Assembly (NCBI GenBank): GCA_934668285.1 | Contig: CAKUNB010000107.1 | Location: 1 to 6,024 of the forward strand | DNA: 6,024 bases | From: an uncultured Oscillospiraceae bacterium | Lineage (GTDB): Bacteria > Bacillota > Clostridia > Oscillospirales > Oscillospiraceae | Direction: 5' to 3' | Shown here: piece by piece, positions 1-5,429 of the stretch | Position numbering within the stretch: the stretch's first letter is position 1 | How the letters are laid out: each line of letters starts with the position of its first letter | Made by a program: the position numbers and the translations under genes | The notes under the pieces: generated by a model | What the model was told of the DNA's origin: nothing | What the model saw: only the letters and a program-made list of their open reading frames with translations | Databases searched by the model: none

Positions 1-20
1 GGCTGAATCGCCTTGTTCAT
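1..20 (-). CDS. Start of an unidentified gene, cut by the window edge
   Basis: Read on the minus strand, an ATG at 20-18 is followed by five more codons (MNKAIQ) before the window ends. It is preceded at 34-28 by AAAGGAG with 7 nt spacing, a good ribosome binding site. A near-consensus promoter lies about 60 nt upstream. These signals, rather than the six residues, support a real gene start. Six residues are too few to identify the product. It lies on the same strand as, and just downstream of, the yedE-type operon, but is separated from it by a terminator and its own promoter, so it is probably a separate transcription unit. Confidence 0.7.
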
Positions 21-37
21 AGTCTTTCTCCTTTCAG

Positions 38-77
38 AAAAAACAGACGCGAGGGGTAGGAAATACCTCTCGCGTCT
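38..77 (-). terminator. Intrinsic terminator after the yedE-yedF-DUF3343 operon
   Basis: On the minus strand, positions 77-64 pair with 58-45 in a 14-position stem around a 5-nt loop (63-59). One pair is mismatched (54/68: C-A in the minus-strand RNA, though G-U if read from the plus strand). The 3' arm is followed, after one G, by six T residues (43-38). It sits about 55 nt after the DUF3343 stop, so it would end that operon. The plus strand has no T-run after the stem, so termination is one-directional. The 5' arm overlaps the predicted start point of the next promoter. Confidence 0.8.
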
Positions 78-106
78 ATTGTAAACCTAAAATCGAATCG
101 TGTCAA
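78..106 (-). promoter_or_regulatory. Near-consensus housekeeping promoter for the gene starting at 20
   Basis: Minus strand: TTGACA at 106-101, a 17-nt spacer, then TACAAT at 83-78. This is a perfect -35, a five-of-six -10 and ideal spacing. Transcription should start near 72-70, about 50 nt before the ATG at 20. That start point is inside the 5' arm of the terminator at 77-45, so transcripts from this promoter would lack the lower half of the stem and should escape termination. The assignment is by inspection only. Confidence 0.75.
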
Positions 107-130
107 TATCCGCGGCACGCTTTGCCCGGC

Positions 131-370
131 TCAGTCGCTTTGATAAACGGTTTCATAGCCGTTGGAAAGCTGGCGGACGATCTGTTCGATCTCCTGCGCA
201 TCGGCCTCCGCCGGGGGCAGCCAGCCGCCCTCGCAGCGGACACACGTGCCGCAGCTGCTGCTGAGGCTGCGCGGGACGGGCATCAGCGTTGCCGGAATGC
301 CCGCTGCCTCGCACGAGTGCTTGTAGCGGATCGCGCCGAAGTGGGAGTAGACCGTGGCAAGATAGATCAT
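131..370 (-). CDS. DUF3343 small cysteine-rich protein, putative Se/S carrier
   Basis: A 79-residue soluble protein of the DUF3343 family, which is repeatedly found beside YedE/TusA genes and has been described as a putative selenium/sulfur carrier. It has the usual small size. The N-terminus (MIYLATVYSHFGAI) forms the beta strand and helix start typical of the family, followed by a short loop rich in Ser and Cys. Cysteines sit at residues 20, 40, 43 and 46, with a CGTC motif at 40-43 in the sequence SSSCGTCVRC, likely thiol chemistry. Its ATG overlaps the carrier gene's stop as ATGA (370-367) and has no strong ribosome site of its own, so translation is probably coupled. It is the last gene before the terminator at 77-38. 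The family call is from recognition of motif and context; the biochemical role is inferred. Confidence 0.8.
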   Translation of the reverse strand: MIYLATVYSHFGAIRYKHSCEAAGIPATLMPVPRSLSSSCGTCVRCEGGWLPPAEADAQEIEQIVRQLSNGYETVYQSD

Positions 371-573
371 TTCGTAAAGGTCAGCGTGTATTCGCCGTCC
401 TTTTCCTCGACCTTAACGCCGTAGCCCTGATGGGTGGCGTAGCGGGAGGTGTTTTCCTTGGCGGCGTGGTTGTCCACGATGATCTGATAGGTGTTTTCCT
501 TGGAGGCCATGGCCTCACGGAGCAGCAGGACAGGTTCCGGGCAGGACAGTCCGCGCGCATCGATCAATTTCAT
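367..573 (-). CDS. yedF: TusA/YedF-type sulfur (or selenium) carrier protein
   Basis: A 68-residue protein of the TusA/SirA/YedF family. The hallmark CPxP motif is present as CPEP at residues 11-14 in DARGLSCPEPVLLLREAM. Cys11 is the expected persulfide or perselenide site, and it begins the first helix of the usual beta-alpha-beta-alpha-beta-beta fold. The length matches single-domain TusA and E. coli YedF. It lacks the extra C-terminal domain of the longer (around 200 residue) YedF proteins in selenium-metabolising Firmicutes. The ATG at 573 has AAGGAG at 587-582, which overlaps the permease stop codon, so the two are tightly linked. The stop overlaps the next gene's start. The likely role is to accept S or Se delivered by the permease and pass it on. 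Whether the cargo is sulfur or selenium cannot be decided here. Confidence 0.88.
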   Translation of the reverse strand: MKLIDARGLSCPEPVLLLREAMASKENTYQIIVDNHAAKENTSRYATHQGYGVKVEEKDGEYTLTFTK

Positions 574-585
574 ATTCGTTTCTCC

Positions 586-1665
586 TTATGCTTTCTTGCG
601 GAAGGTGTTGAGGCAGGCAATCACGGCGACGACGCCGAGGCCGATGAGAACGGCGACCTTACCTGCGGAGGTGGGGCCGTCCGCACTGGAGGCGAGACCG
701 AAGTTATGCGCAGCAGCCGCGCCTGCGATCAGGCCGAGCACGGTGACCGCGCTGTCGCCGTTGCCCTCGCCGGACAGCACGAGCTGACGCAGCGGGCAGC
801 CGCCGAGCAGGACGCAGCCGAAGCCGGTGAGCATCATGCCGAGGCCGTTCCAGAGCCAATCGGTGTGCGCCACGGGCTGGCCCTCCATTGCGAGCTTGAA
901 GTAGGTGCCGTCTGTCGCGCCGGTAAGGATGAGGTTGCAGATCAGGGCGCTGACCAGAATGGCGACGAAGCCGAACAGCAGCTTGAATTCCTTGAACAGG
1001 ACGGCGTCACGGATACCGCCGACCATGCACAGGCGGGTGCGCTGCGCCAGAGCGCCGACGATCAGACCGGCAATCAGGCTGATGGCAATCGCGGCGTGCT
1101 TGGAGCCGGGGCCTTCCTCGGAGAAGAAGATGAAGGCGGGCGCGGCGACGAGCAGGATGAACATCACGACCTGCGCCGCAGGGAAGATGATGCCGTCGAA
1201 GCGGGCGAGCTTATAGGTGCGCTTGAGGGTGTAGCCCTTCTTGAGGAAGAACACGCCGACAAGGATGCCGAGGGTGAAGCCAACGAGGCCGAAGATGGCG
1301 TTGATGTCGCCGCCTGCGATACGGAGGATCATGCGGAACGGGCAGCCAAGGAACATCAGGCAGCCGATCATCACGAAGAAGCCGATCACAAAGCGGGTCA
1401 TCGGGGCGCTGCCGCCCTTGGAGCCGAATTCCTTCTTGCACAGCGCCATGATAAAGCTACCGAGGACGAGGCCGATGATCTCCGGACGGATGTACTGGAC
1501 GGCGCCGGCACGGTGCAGGCCGAGGCCGCCTGCGGTGTCACGCAAGAAGCAGGCAATGCAGAAGCCCATGTTCTGCGGGTTGCCGAAGAACACCAGCAGC
1601 GCGGAAATCACGCCGATGATGCAGCCGGCAACGATGATCCATAGCTTTTCTTTTTTCAGGGACAT
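586..1665 (-). CDS. yedE: YedE/YeeE-family sulfur/selenium transport membrane protein
   Basis: A 359-residue integral membrane protein, roughly nine or ten hydrophobic segments (for example about 9-27, 62-78, 91-106, 121-141, 160-181, 190-207, 227-247, 272-290, 305-320 and 336-352). It fits the YeeE/YedE family: YeeE carries thiosulfate through a chain of cysteines, and the YedE branch is tied to selenium metabolism. Two family motifs recur as an internal repeat: GCPFR at 107-111 and GCPLR at 289-293, with GFCIACFLRD at 34-43 matched by RLCMVGGIRD at 211-220. Conserved cysteines at 36, 39, 108, 213 and 290 are probably substrate-relay thiols. The start at 1665 was chosen because AAAAAGGAGTGTTAC precedes it and MSLKKEKLW leads straight into the first membrane segment. 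A longer reading from 1761 would pass through the promoter. It begins the operon with the TusA-type and DUF3343 genes. The substrate is inferred. Confidence 0.9.
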   Translation of the reverse strand: MSLKKEKLWIIVAGCIIGVISALLVFFGNPQNMGFCIACFLRDTAGGLGLHRAGAVQYIRPEIIGLVLGSFIMALCKKEFGSKGGSAPMTRFVIGFFVMIGCLMFLGCPFRMILRIAGGDINAIFGLVGFTLGILVGVFFLKKGYTLKRTYKLARFDGIIFPAAQVVMFILLVAAPAFIFFSEEGPGSKHAAIAISLIAGLIVGALAQRTRLCMVGGIRDAVLFKEFKLLFGFVAILVSALICNLILTGATDGTYFKLAMEGQPVAHTDWLWNGLGMMLTGFGCVLLGGCPLRQLVLSGEGNGDSAVTVLGLIAGAAAAHNFGLASSADGPTSAGKVAVLIGLGVVAVIACLNTFRKKA

Positions 1666-1725
1666 TGTAACACTCCTTTTTTCTCTCGGACAGGCAACGC
1701 TGCGCCGCTCCGCTTTTCTACTTAA

Positions 1726-1755
1726 AGTATAAGAAAGAAGTGGCCGAAAGTCCAA
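1726..1755 (-). promoter_or_regulatory. Probable promoter of the yedE-yedF-DUF3343 operon
   Basis: Minus strand: TATACT at 1731-1726 as the -10, and TTGGAC at 1755-1750 as a weak -35 (three of six), with an 18-nt spacer. The start would be near 1719, giving a leader of about 55 nt before the ATG at 1665. The weak -35 suggests activator dependence, which would suit the LysR protein encoded by the divergent operon. Confidence 0.5.
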
Positions 1756-1759
1756 TTGC

Positions 1760-1783
1760 AATTATTTATAATTTCGAATAATT
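1760..1783. promoter_or_regulatory. Candidate LysR operator between the divergent promoters
   Basis: A perfect 7-bp inverted repeat, AATTATT (1760-1766) and AATAATT (1777-1783), separated by 10 nt. It contains a T-N11-A spacing (1766 and 1778), as in LysR-type boxes. It lies between the yedE -35 (1755-1750) and the desulfurase -35 (1787-1792), where a divergently acting LysR regulator usually binds. The region is very AT-rich, so short inverted repeats can occur by chance. Confidence 0.35.
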
Positions 1784-1786
1784 TAT

Positions 1787-1815
1787 TTGAAAATTTAATA
1801 GCAGTGTGGTATAAT
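1787..1815 (+). promoter_or_regulatory. Strong promoter of the desulfurase-lysR-Nudix operon
   Basis: TTGAAA at 1787-1792, a 17-nt spacer, and TATAAT at 1810-1815 with an extended -10 (TGG directly before it, 1807-1809). The start is expected near 1822. This gives a very short leader, with TGGAGG at 1825-1830 placed 9 nt before the ATG at 1840. It also shows that in-frame codons upstream of 1840 are not translated. Confidence 0.8.
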
Positions 1816-1839
1816 CGGGAGAAATGGAGGAAATTGCGA

Positions 1840-3000
1840 ATGGGAATTTATCTGGATAACGCCAGCACGACCTTCCCCAAGCCTCGCGCGGTCGCCGAGG
1901 CGATGAGCGAGTACCTTTTGAACGAGGGCTGCAACATCAATCGCGGCTGCTACGCCGGAGCCTACAGCGTCGAGGAGCGCGTCTATGAAACGCGCCAGCT
2001 CCTGTGCGACCTGTTCCACGGGCCGGACGCGCGGAACGTCGCGTTTACGAAAAACGTCACCGAGGCGCTGAATGTGCTGCTCAAGGGCTTCCTGCGGCCG
2101 GGCGACCATGTGCTCGTTTCCGCGATGGAGCATAATGCGGTCATGCGCCCACTGTCGCAGCTGGAAAAGCAGGGCGTTCGCTTCTCCCGCATCCCTTGCC
2201 ATGCCGACGGAACGCTGATCGTCGAGGCAATGGAGGGGCTGCTCGAGGAAAACACCCGCCTCGTCATGATGACCCATGCCAGCAACGTCTGCGGGACGAT
2301 TCTGCCGCTGCGGGAGGTCGGCGATTTTTGCCGGAGGCACGGGCTGCGCTTTTTCGTCGATTCGGCGCAGACGGCGGGCATCCTGCCGATCGACATGGCG
2401 GCCCTGCACATCGACGCATTGGCCTTCACCGGCCACAAGGGCCTGCTCGGCCCGCAGGGCACCGGCGGCTTTGTCCTCTCGCCGGAGCTGGTCGGGGAAT
2501 TGGAGCCACTGCTCTCCGGCGGCACGGGCAGCATCAGCCATACGGAAGAGGTTCCGGCCTTCATGCCCGACCGCTTCGAGGCCGGAACGCCGAATCTGCC
2601 CGGAATTCTGGGCCTGCGCGCGAGCCTGCTGTGGCTGAAGGAAACCGGTACCGAGAAAATTTTTGCCCATGAGCAGCGGCTCACGGGGCAGTTTTTGCAG
2701 GGGCTTGCGGCCCTTTCGAACGTGCAGCTATTCGGCAGGAGTGATTTACAAGACCGGACGGGCGTGGTTTCACTCTGGCTGGACGGCGTCGATCCGGCGC
2801 AGCTTGCCTACGCGCTTGATGCGAAGTACGGCATCATGACGCGCGTCGGCCTGCACTGTGCGCCGAACGCCCACCGGACGCTCGGCTCCTTCCCGACGGG
2901 CACGGTGCGCTTCTCCTTCGGCTGGTTCAACACGGAGGACGACGTGGCGCAGGCGCTGAACGCACTGCGGGAGTTGGGGAGGACGGAAAAATGGAACTGA
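1840..3000 (+). CDS. Class V aminotransferase, cysteine desulfurase / selenocysteine lyase-like
   Basis: A 386-residue PLP enzyme of aminotransferase class V, resembling the 'cysteine desulfurase family' clade related to NifS/SufS/Csd (E. faecalis EF2568 type). Such enzymes release S from cysteine or Se from selenocysteine as an enzyme-bound persulfide or selenide. Visible features: N-terminal YLDNASTTFPKP; His98 in MEHNA, expected to stack on PLP; DSAQT at 174-178 (Asp174, Gln177 contact PLP); Lys200 in FTGHKGLLGPQG, the Schiff-base lysine; GTG at 249-250 region; Cys340 in RVGLHCAPNAH, the catalytic cysteine; Arg357 in TVRFSFGW, the substrate-carboxylate arginine. All key residues are present. 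The start at 1840 follows TGGAGG and a strong promoter. The last 10 nt overlap the LysR gene. It diverges from a YedE-type permease operon, which suggests S/Se delivery. Preference for cysteine or selenocysteine cannot be told from sequence. Confidence 0.9.
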   Translation: MGIYLDNASTTFPKPRAVAEAMSEYLLNEGCNINRGCYAGAYSVEERVYETRQLLCDLFHGPDARNVAFTKNVTEALNVLLKGFLRPGDHVLVSAMEHNAVMRPLSQLEKQGVRFSRIPCHADGTLIVEAMEGLLEENTRLVMMTHASNVCGTILPLREVGDFCRRHGLRFFVDSAQTAGILPIDMAALHIDALAFTGHKGLLGPQGTGGFVLSPELVGELEPLLSGGTGSISHTEEVPAFMPDRFEAGTPNLPGILGLRASLLWLKETGTEKIFAHEQRLTGQFLQGLAALSNVQLFGRSDLQDRTGVVSLWLDGVDPAQLAYALDAKYGIMTRVGLHCAPNAHRTLGSFPTGTVRFSFGWFNTEDDVAQALNALRELGRTEKWN

Positions 3001-3890
3001 AGCAGCTCCAATCCTTCTGCGCCGTCGTCGAGTACCGCAGCTTTACCAAGGCGGCTGAAAAGCTCTATATCTCCCAGCCGACCATCAGCACGCACATCCG
3101 CCAATTGGAGGAGGAGCTGCAAACGCTCCTGCTCATCCGCACGACGAAAAGCCTGAACATCACGCCGCGCGGCATGGAGCTTTACGAGTGCGCCGGACAC
3201 ATGCTGAGCCTACAAGAGAATCTGAAACGGCACTGGTCGGAGGAAAATCGCCACGTCATCCGCATCGGGGCCTCGACCATTCCGTCAGCTTACGTGCTGC
3301 CGGACGTGCTGCCCGCGTTCCGCAGGCGCTGTCCGGATGCAGAGTTCAACATCTACCAGAGCGACAGCCAGCGCGTGATCGACGGCCTGCTGACCGGCAA
3401 TTACGAGATCGGCCTCGTCGGCTCGCAGACGCAGGAGGAGGGGCTGGAATTCGTTCCCTTCCTGCGCGACACGATGGTGCTCATCACGCCGGTTACCGAG
3501 CGGTATCAGAAGTGGCGCGAGGGCTACACCGTCGCCGATATTGTCCGCGAGCCGCTGCTGTTCCGCCAGCAGGGCAGCGGCAGCAAGAAGTGGATCGAGA
3601 GCTACATCGAGCAAAGCGGCCTGCAGGAGTCCGAGCTGCGCATCATGGCGCGGCTGAACGATCAGGAAACGATCAAGGGCCTCGTCGCGGGCGGCCTCGG
3701 CATTTCCATCATCTCGGCAAAGGCTGCGGCGGATTACGAGCGCGAGGGAAAGCTCCTGACCTTTGCGCTGCCGGGCGCACCATTCGGCCGGTGGCTCTAC
3801 CTCGTTTATCGCAAGGACGACTTTTTTCGACAGCAGACAAAGCAGTTCATCCGCTTTGTTCAGCAATATTACGCGGAGGAAGAAGCATGA
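2991..3890 (+). CDS. LysR-family regulator, selenium-metabolism-associated type
   Basis: A 299-residue LysR-type regulator. The winged helix-turn-helix occupies about residues 3-62 (LQSFCAVVEYRSFTKAAEKL then SQPTISTHIRQLEEEL), and the periplasmic-binding-protein-like effector domain runs from about 90 to 293. The stretch beginning RIGASTIPSAYVLPDVL, with QSDSQRVIDGLL further on, resembles LysR proteins annotated as selenium-metabolism-associated and also CysB/YeiE-like groups. The ATG overlaps the end of the desulfurase gene (ATGGAACTGA) and has GGGGAGG at 2976-2982. Its stop overlaps the Nudix start. Co-transcription with the desulfurase means any control it exerts on 1787-1815 would be autoregulation, and it could also drive the divergent yedE promoter. 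The LysR call is secure; the selenium subgroup is from remembered motif similarity. Confidence 0.93.
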   Translation: MELKQLQSFCAVVEYRSFTKAAEKLYISQPTISTHIRQLEEELQTLLLIRTTKSLNITPRGMELYECAGHMLSLQENLKRHWSEENRHVIRIGASTIPSAYVLPDVLPAFRRRCPDAEFNIYQSDSQRVIDGLLTGNYEIGLVGSQTQEEGLEFVPFLRDTMVLITPVTERYQKWREGYTVADIVREPLLFRQQGSGSKKWIESYIEQSGLQESELRIMARLNDQETIKGLVAGGLGISIISAKAAADYEREGKLLTFALPGAPFGRWLYLVYRKDDFFRQQTKQFIRFVQQYYAEEEA

Positions 3891-4357
3891 ATATCGCAAC
3901 GTATTATTGTAACGACCCCGCCGCGCCGAAGCCCAACGCCCCGACGCGCATTGGCACGAATGTGCTGCTCCAATTTGGCGGCAAGCTGCTGCTCGAGCGC
4001 CGCACGGACTGCGGAAAATGGGGCCTGCTCGGCGGACGGCTGCGAAACGGCGAGCGCTACGCCGCCGGAATCGCCCGCGAGGTGCGGGAGGAAACCGGAA
4101 TTTCCCTGCCGGAGCACGCCTTCCGTCAGCTCCGCGTCTGCGATGACGCGCGGATCGCGGCCTACCGCGACGGGACAGTGTGGCGGATGGTGATTGTGCT
4201 GTTTGCGGTGGAGCTGGATCAAGAACCGGTGCTGCAATGCAGCCATGAGTCGACGGAGCTGCGCTTCTTCGCGCCGGAGGAGCTGGCGCCGGAGGATATC
4301 GTCATCACGCACCGCGACCTGATCGCACAGTGGCAGTCGGAGCAGACCCGCGCCTGA
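3887..4357 (+). CDS. Nudix hydrolase
   Basis: A 156-residue Nudix-fold protein. The 23-residue Nudix box G-x5-E-x7-REUxEExGU is complete at residues 50-72: Gly50, Glu56, then REVREETGI from Arg64 to Ile72. The preceding GKWGLLGG (43-50) is the usual lead-in strand. The catalytic Mg-binding glutamates (Glu65, Glu68, Glu69 region) are all present, so it should be active on a nucleoside diphosphate-linked substrate; which one is not visible. The start at 3887 overlaps the LysR stop as ATGA, with GGAGGA six nt upstream, so translation is probably coupled. A longer in-frame reading upstream only shadows the LysR gene. Its presence in a sulfur/selenium operon is unexplained; a housekeeping or nucleotide-cofactor clearing role is possible. 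Confidence 0.93.
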   Translation: MNIATYYCNDPAAPKPNAPTRIGTNVLLQFGGKLLLERRTDCGKWGLLGGRLRNGERYAAGIAREVREETGISLPEHAFRQLRVCDDARIAAYRDGTVWRMVIVLFAVELDQEPVLQCSHESTELRFFAPEELAPEDIVITHRDLIAQWQSEQTRA

Positions 4358-4398
4358 CGTTCTCAAAAAGACATCTGAAAGGAAAGGATATGATATAA

Positions 4399-4959
4399 AT
4401 GGAACCTGTACTTTTTATCAACGCATGCTTCCGCGACGGCTCGCGGACGAGAGAGCTGGCGGAGGTCGTATTGCAGCAGCTCGGCGGCAGCTATACCGAG
4501 GTGAAGGTGGACGGCACTCTGCCGCCGCTGGACCATGACCGGCTGCACCGGCGTCTTGCGCTGGCGGGCGCGGCGGACTTTTCCGACCCGATGTTCGATA
4601 CGGCCAAGCAATTCAAGGCCGCCGAGACGATCGTCATCGCCGCGCCGTACTGGGATCTCTCCTTTCCGGCGGCGCTGAAGGCCTATATTGAAAATATCTG
4701 CGTCGTCGGGCTGACCTTTTATTATCTGAACGATGTGCCAAAAACCCTGTGCAGGGCAAAGCGGCTGATTTATGTAACGACGGTCGGCGGCTACAATCCG
4801 GTGGATTTCGGCTTTTCCTACGTGGAGGGCGTGGCGAAAACCTTCTTTGAAATCCCCGAGGTACAGCAGTTCCGCGCCGAGGCGCTGGACATCGCCGGAA
4901 ACGATCCCGGCGCGATCATGGCCAAAGCAAAGCAGCACGTCCTCGACACGCTGCAATAA
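4399..4959 (+). CDS. Flavodoxin-fold NAD(P)H oxidoreductase (AzoR / NQO-like)
   Basis: A 186-residue soluble protein of the Flavodoxin_2 family, which includes FMN-dependent NADH-azoreductases and NAD(P)H quinone oxidoreductases. The N-terminal strand VLFINACFRDGSRTREL (4-20) ends in a Ser/Arg/Thr phosphate-binding loop for the flavin. APYWDLSFPAALKAYI at 82-97 corresponds to the P-x-Y/W-N/D-x-x-x-P-x-x-L-K flavin and dimer region of AzoR. TTVGG at 127-131 matches the third flavin-contacting loop. The length is slightly below that of AzoR (about 200). It lies 41 nt after the Nudix stop, with GGAAAGGA at 4381-4388 and 10 nt spacing. No clear promoter is seen in the gap, so it may be the last gene of the operon. 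It could supply reducing power for thiol or quinone detoxification, but the electron acceptor is unknown. Confidence 0.85.
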   Translation: MEPVLFINACFRDGSRTRELAEVVLQQLGGSYTEVKVDGTLPPLDHDRLHRRLALAGAADFSDPMFDTAKQFKAAETIVIAAPYWDLSFPAALKAYIENICVVGLTFYYLNDVPKTLCRAKRLIYVTTVGGYNPVDFGFSYVEGVAKTFFEIPEVQQFRAEALDIAGNDPGAIMAKAKQHVLDTLQ

Positions 4960-4974
4960 CCAAACGTTTGATTT

Positions 4975-5155
4975 TGTCATTGCGAGGCCGCTTGCGGCCG
5001 TGGCAATCTCGCAGAGCAGTTTTGATTTTCATGTAGTCTTCGGCGAATTCGAAACTGCCTGCACGAGATTGCCACGTGCTTCGCTCCGACCGGCAAGCGG
5101 AGTGCCCGCATCCGTAAGGCGGCAAGCCGCCAACGGCTGCGACATCGCAATGACA
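4975..5155. repeat. MITE/REP-like palindromic element (TGTCATTGCGA ends)
   Basis: A 181-nt non-coding unit bounded by a perfect 11-bp inverted repeat: TGTCATTGCGA (4975-4985) and TCGCAATGACA (5145-5155). Inside are a perfect 13-bp inverted repeat, CGTGGCAATCTCG (4999-5011) with CGAGATTGCCACG (5064-5076), and a 7-bp one, GCAGTTT (5016-5022) with AAACTGC (5052-5058), giving a long stacked hairpin. The left arm carries GGCCGC-TT-GCGGCC (4986-4999). The right arm holds about 55 extra nt with two hairpins (5084-5102, and 5112-5136 built on GGCGGC-AA-GCCGCC). The paired motifs CATTGCGAGG and GTGGCAATCTC are characteristic of dispersed palindromic repeats seen in many bacterial genomes, including gut Firmicutes. 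No target duplication is obvious at the edges and it encodes no protein. Confidence 0.75.
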
Positions 5156-5182
5156 CGAGGGATAGTTTTTTTGACACGCTCG

Positions 5183-5326
5183 GCTCTCCCTATGGGAGAG
5201 CTGTCCACAGCCAAAGGCGCGTCAGATTCTGCATGAGACGGCGCATCGTGCCCTCGCACGATGCGCGTGTGCGCAGCACACGGGATTCTTGATTAAATTT
5301 TTTAATCAAGAATCAGTATGAGAGGG
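5183..5326. repeat. Structured intergenic repeat with four consecutive perfect hairpins
   Basis: Successive perfect stems: GCTCTCCC / GGGAGAGC (5183-5190, 5194-5201, 3-nt loop); GCGCATCGTG / CACGATGCGC (5241-5250, 5257-5266, 6-nt loop); GTGTGC / GCACAC (5267-5272, 5276-5281, 3-nt loop); GATTCTTGATTAAA / TTTAATCAAGAATC (5284-5297, 5301-5314, TTT loop). The last three are nearly back to back. The opening GGCTCTCCC...GGGAGAGCTGTC and the closing TGAGAGGG (5319-5326) resemble a dispersed repeat family of gut clostridia, from memory. It contains no convincing open reading frame. The right boundary is uncertain. Confidence 0.55.
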
Positions 5327-5367
5327 CCCCCGCGCCCGCAGGCGCAGGTCGCGGGATAGTATACGCC

Positions 5368-5399
5368 AAAACCGGAGCGGCATGCCGCTCCGGTTTTTT
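5368..5399 (+). terminator. Strong intrinsic terminator upstream of the cotJ operon
   Basis: AAAACCGGAGCGG (5368-5380) and CCGCTCCGGTTTT (5385-5397) form a perfect 13-bp stem around CATG, with T residues from 5394 to 5399. It would stop transcripts arriving from the oxidoreductase operon and the repeat region. The mirrored A-run at 5368-5371 gives some activity on the minus strand too. It isolates the spore-coat operon from upstream transcription. Confidence 0.85.
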
Positions 5400-5400
5400 G

Positions 5401-5429
5401 CACCTTCCTCCCCCGTGCGGCATAGGCTG
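5401..5429 (+). promoter_or_regulatory. Possible SigK-type (late mother-cell) promoter for cotJ
   Basis: CACC at 5401-5404 includes an AC -35 core, followed by 17 nt and then GCATAGGCTG (5420-5429), close to the gCATAnnnTa -10 of SigK; only the last base differs. It starts right after the terminator and would give a leader of roughly 30-35 nt. In B. subtilis cotJ is transcribed by SigE, whose -10 is similar, but no ATA-type -35 is present here. Confidence 0.4.

Noticed and set aside
367..369. TGA at the end of the TusA-type gene as a possible selenocysteine codon
   Set aside because: The frame after it gives arginine- and serine-rich shadow sequence, and the protein already has full TusA length. 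The TGA belongs to an ordinary ATGA overlap.
289..1644. A 451-codon open frame on the plus strand opposite the permease gene
   Set aside because: It is low-complexity and rich in Ala, Glu, Asp and His, as expected from the antisense of a GC-rich membrane-protein gene. It has no ribosome site, and the minus strand encodes a clear YedE-family protein.
4961..4970. CAAACGTTTG palindrome after the flavoprotein gene, as a terminator
   Set aside because: The palindrome has no loop and is followed by only four T residues; too weak for an intrinsic terminator.
4363..4980. A 205-codon minus-strand frame opposite the flavoprotein gene
   Set aside because: No recognisable domain or ribosome site; the plus strand carries a coherent flavodoxin-fold protein.
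5166..5176. T-run followed by TTGACA as a terminator tail or a -35 box
   Set aside because: No hairpin directly precedes the T-run, and no acceptable -10 lies 16-18 nt after TTGACA.
5183..5314. CRISPR-like array
   Set aside because: The units are hairpins with different sequences, with no direct repeats or regular spacers.
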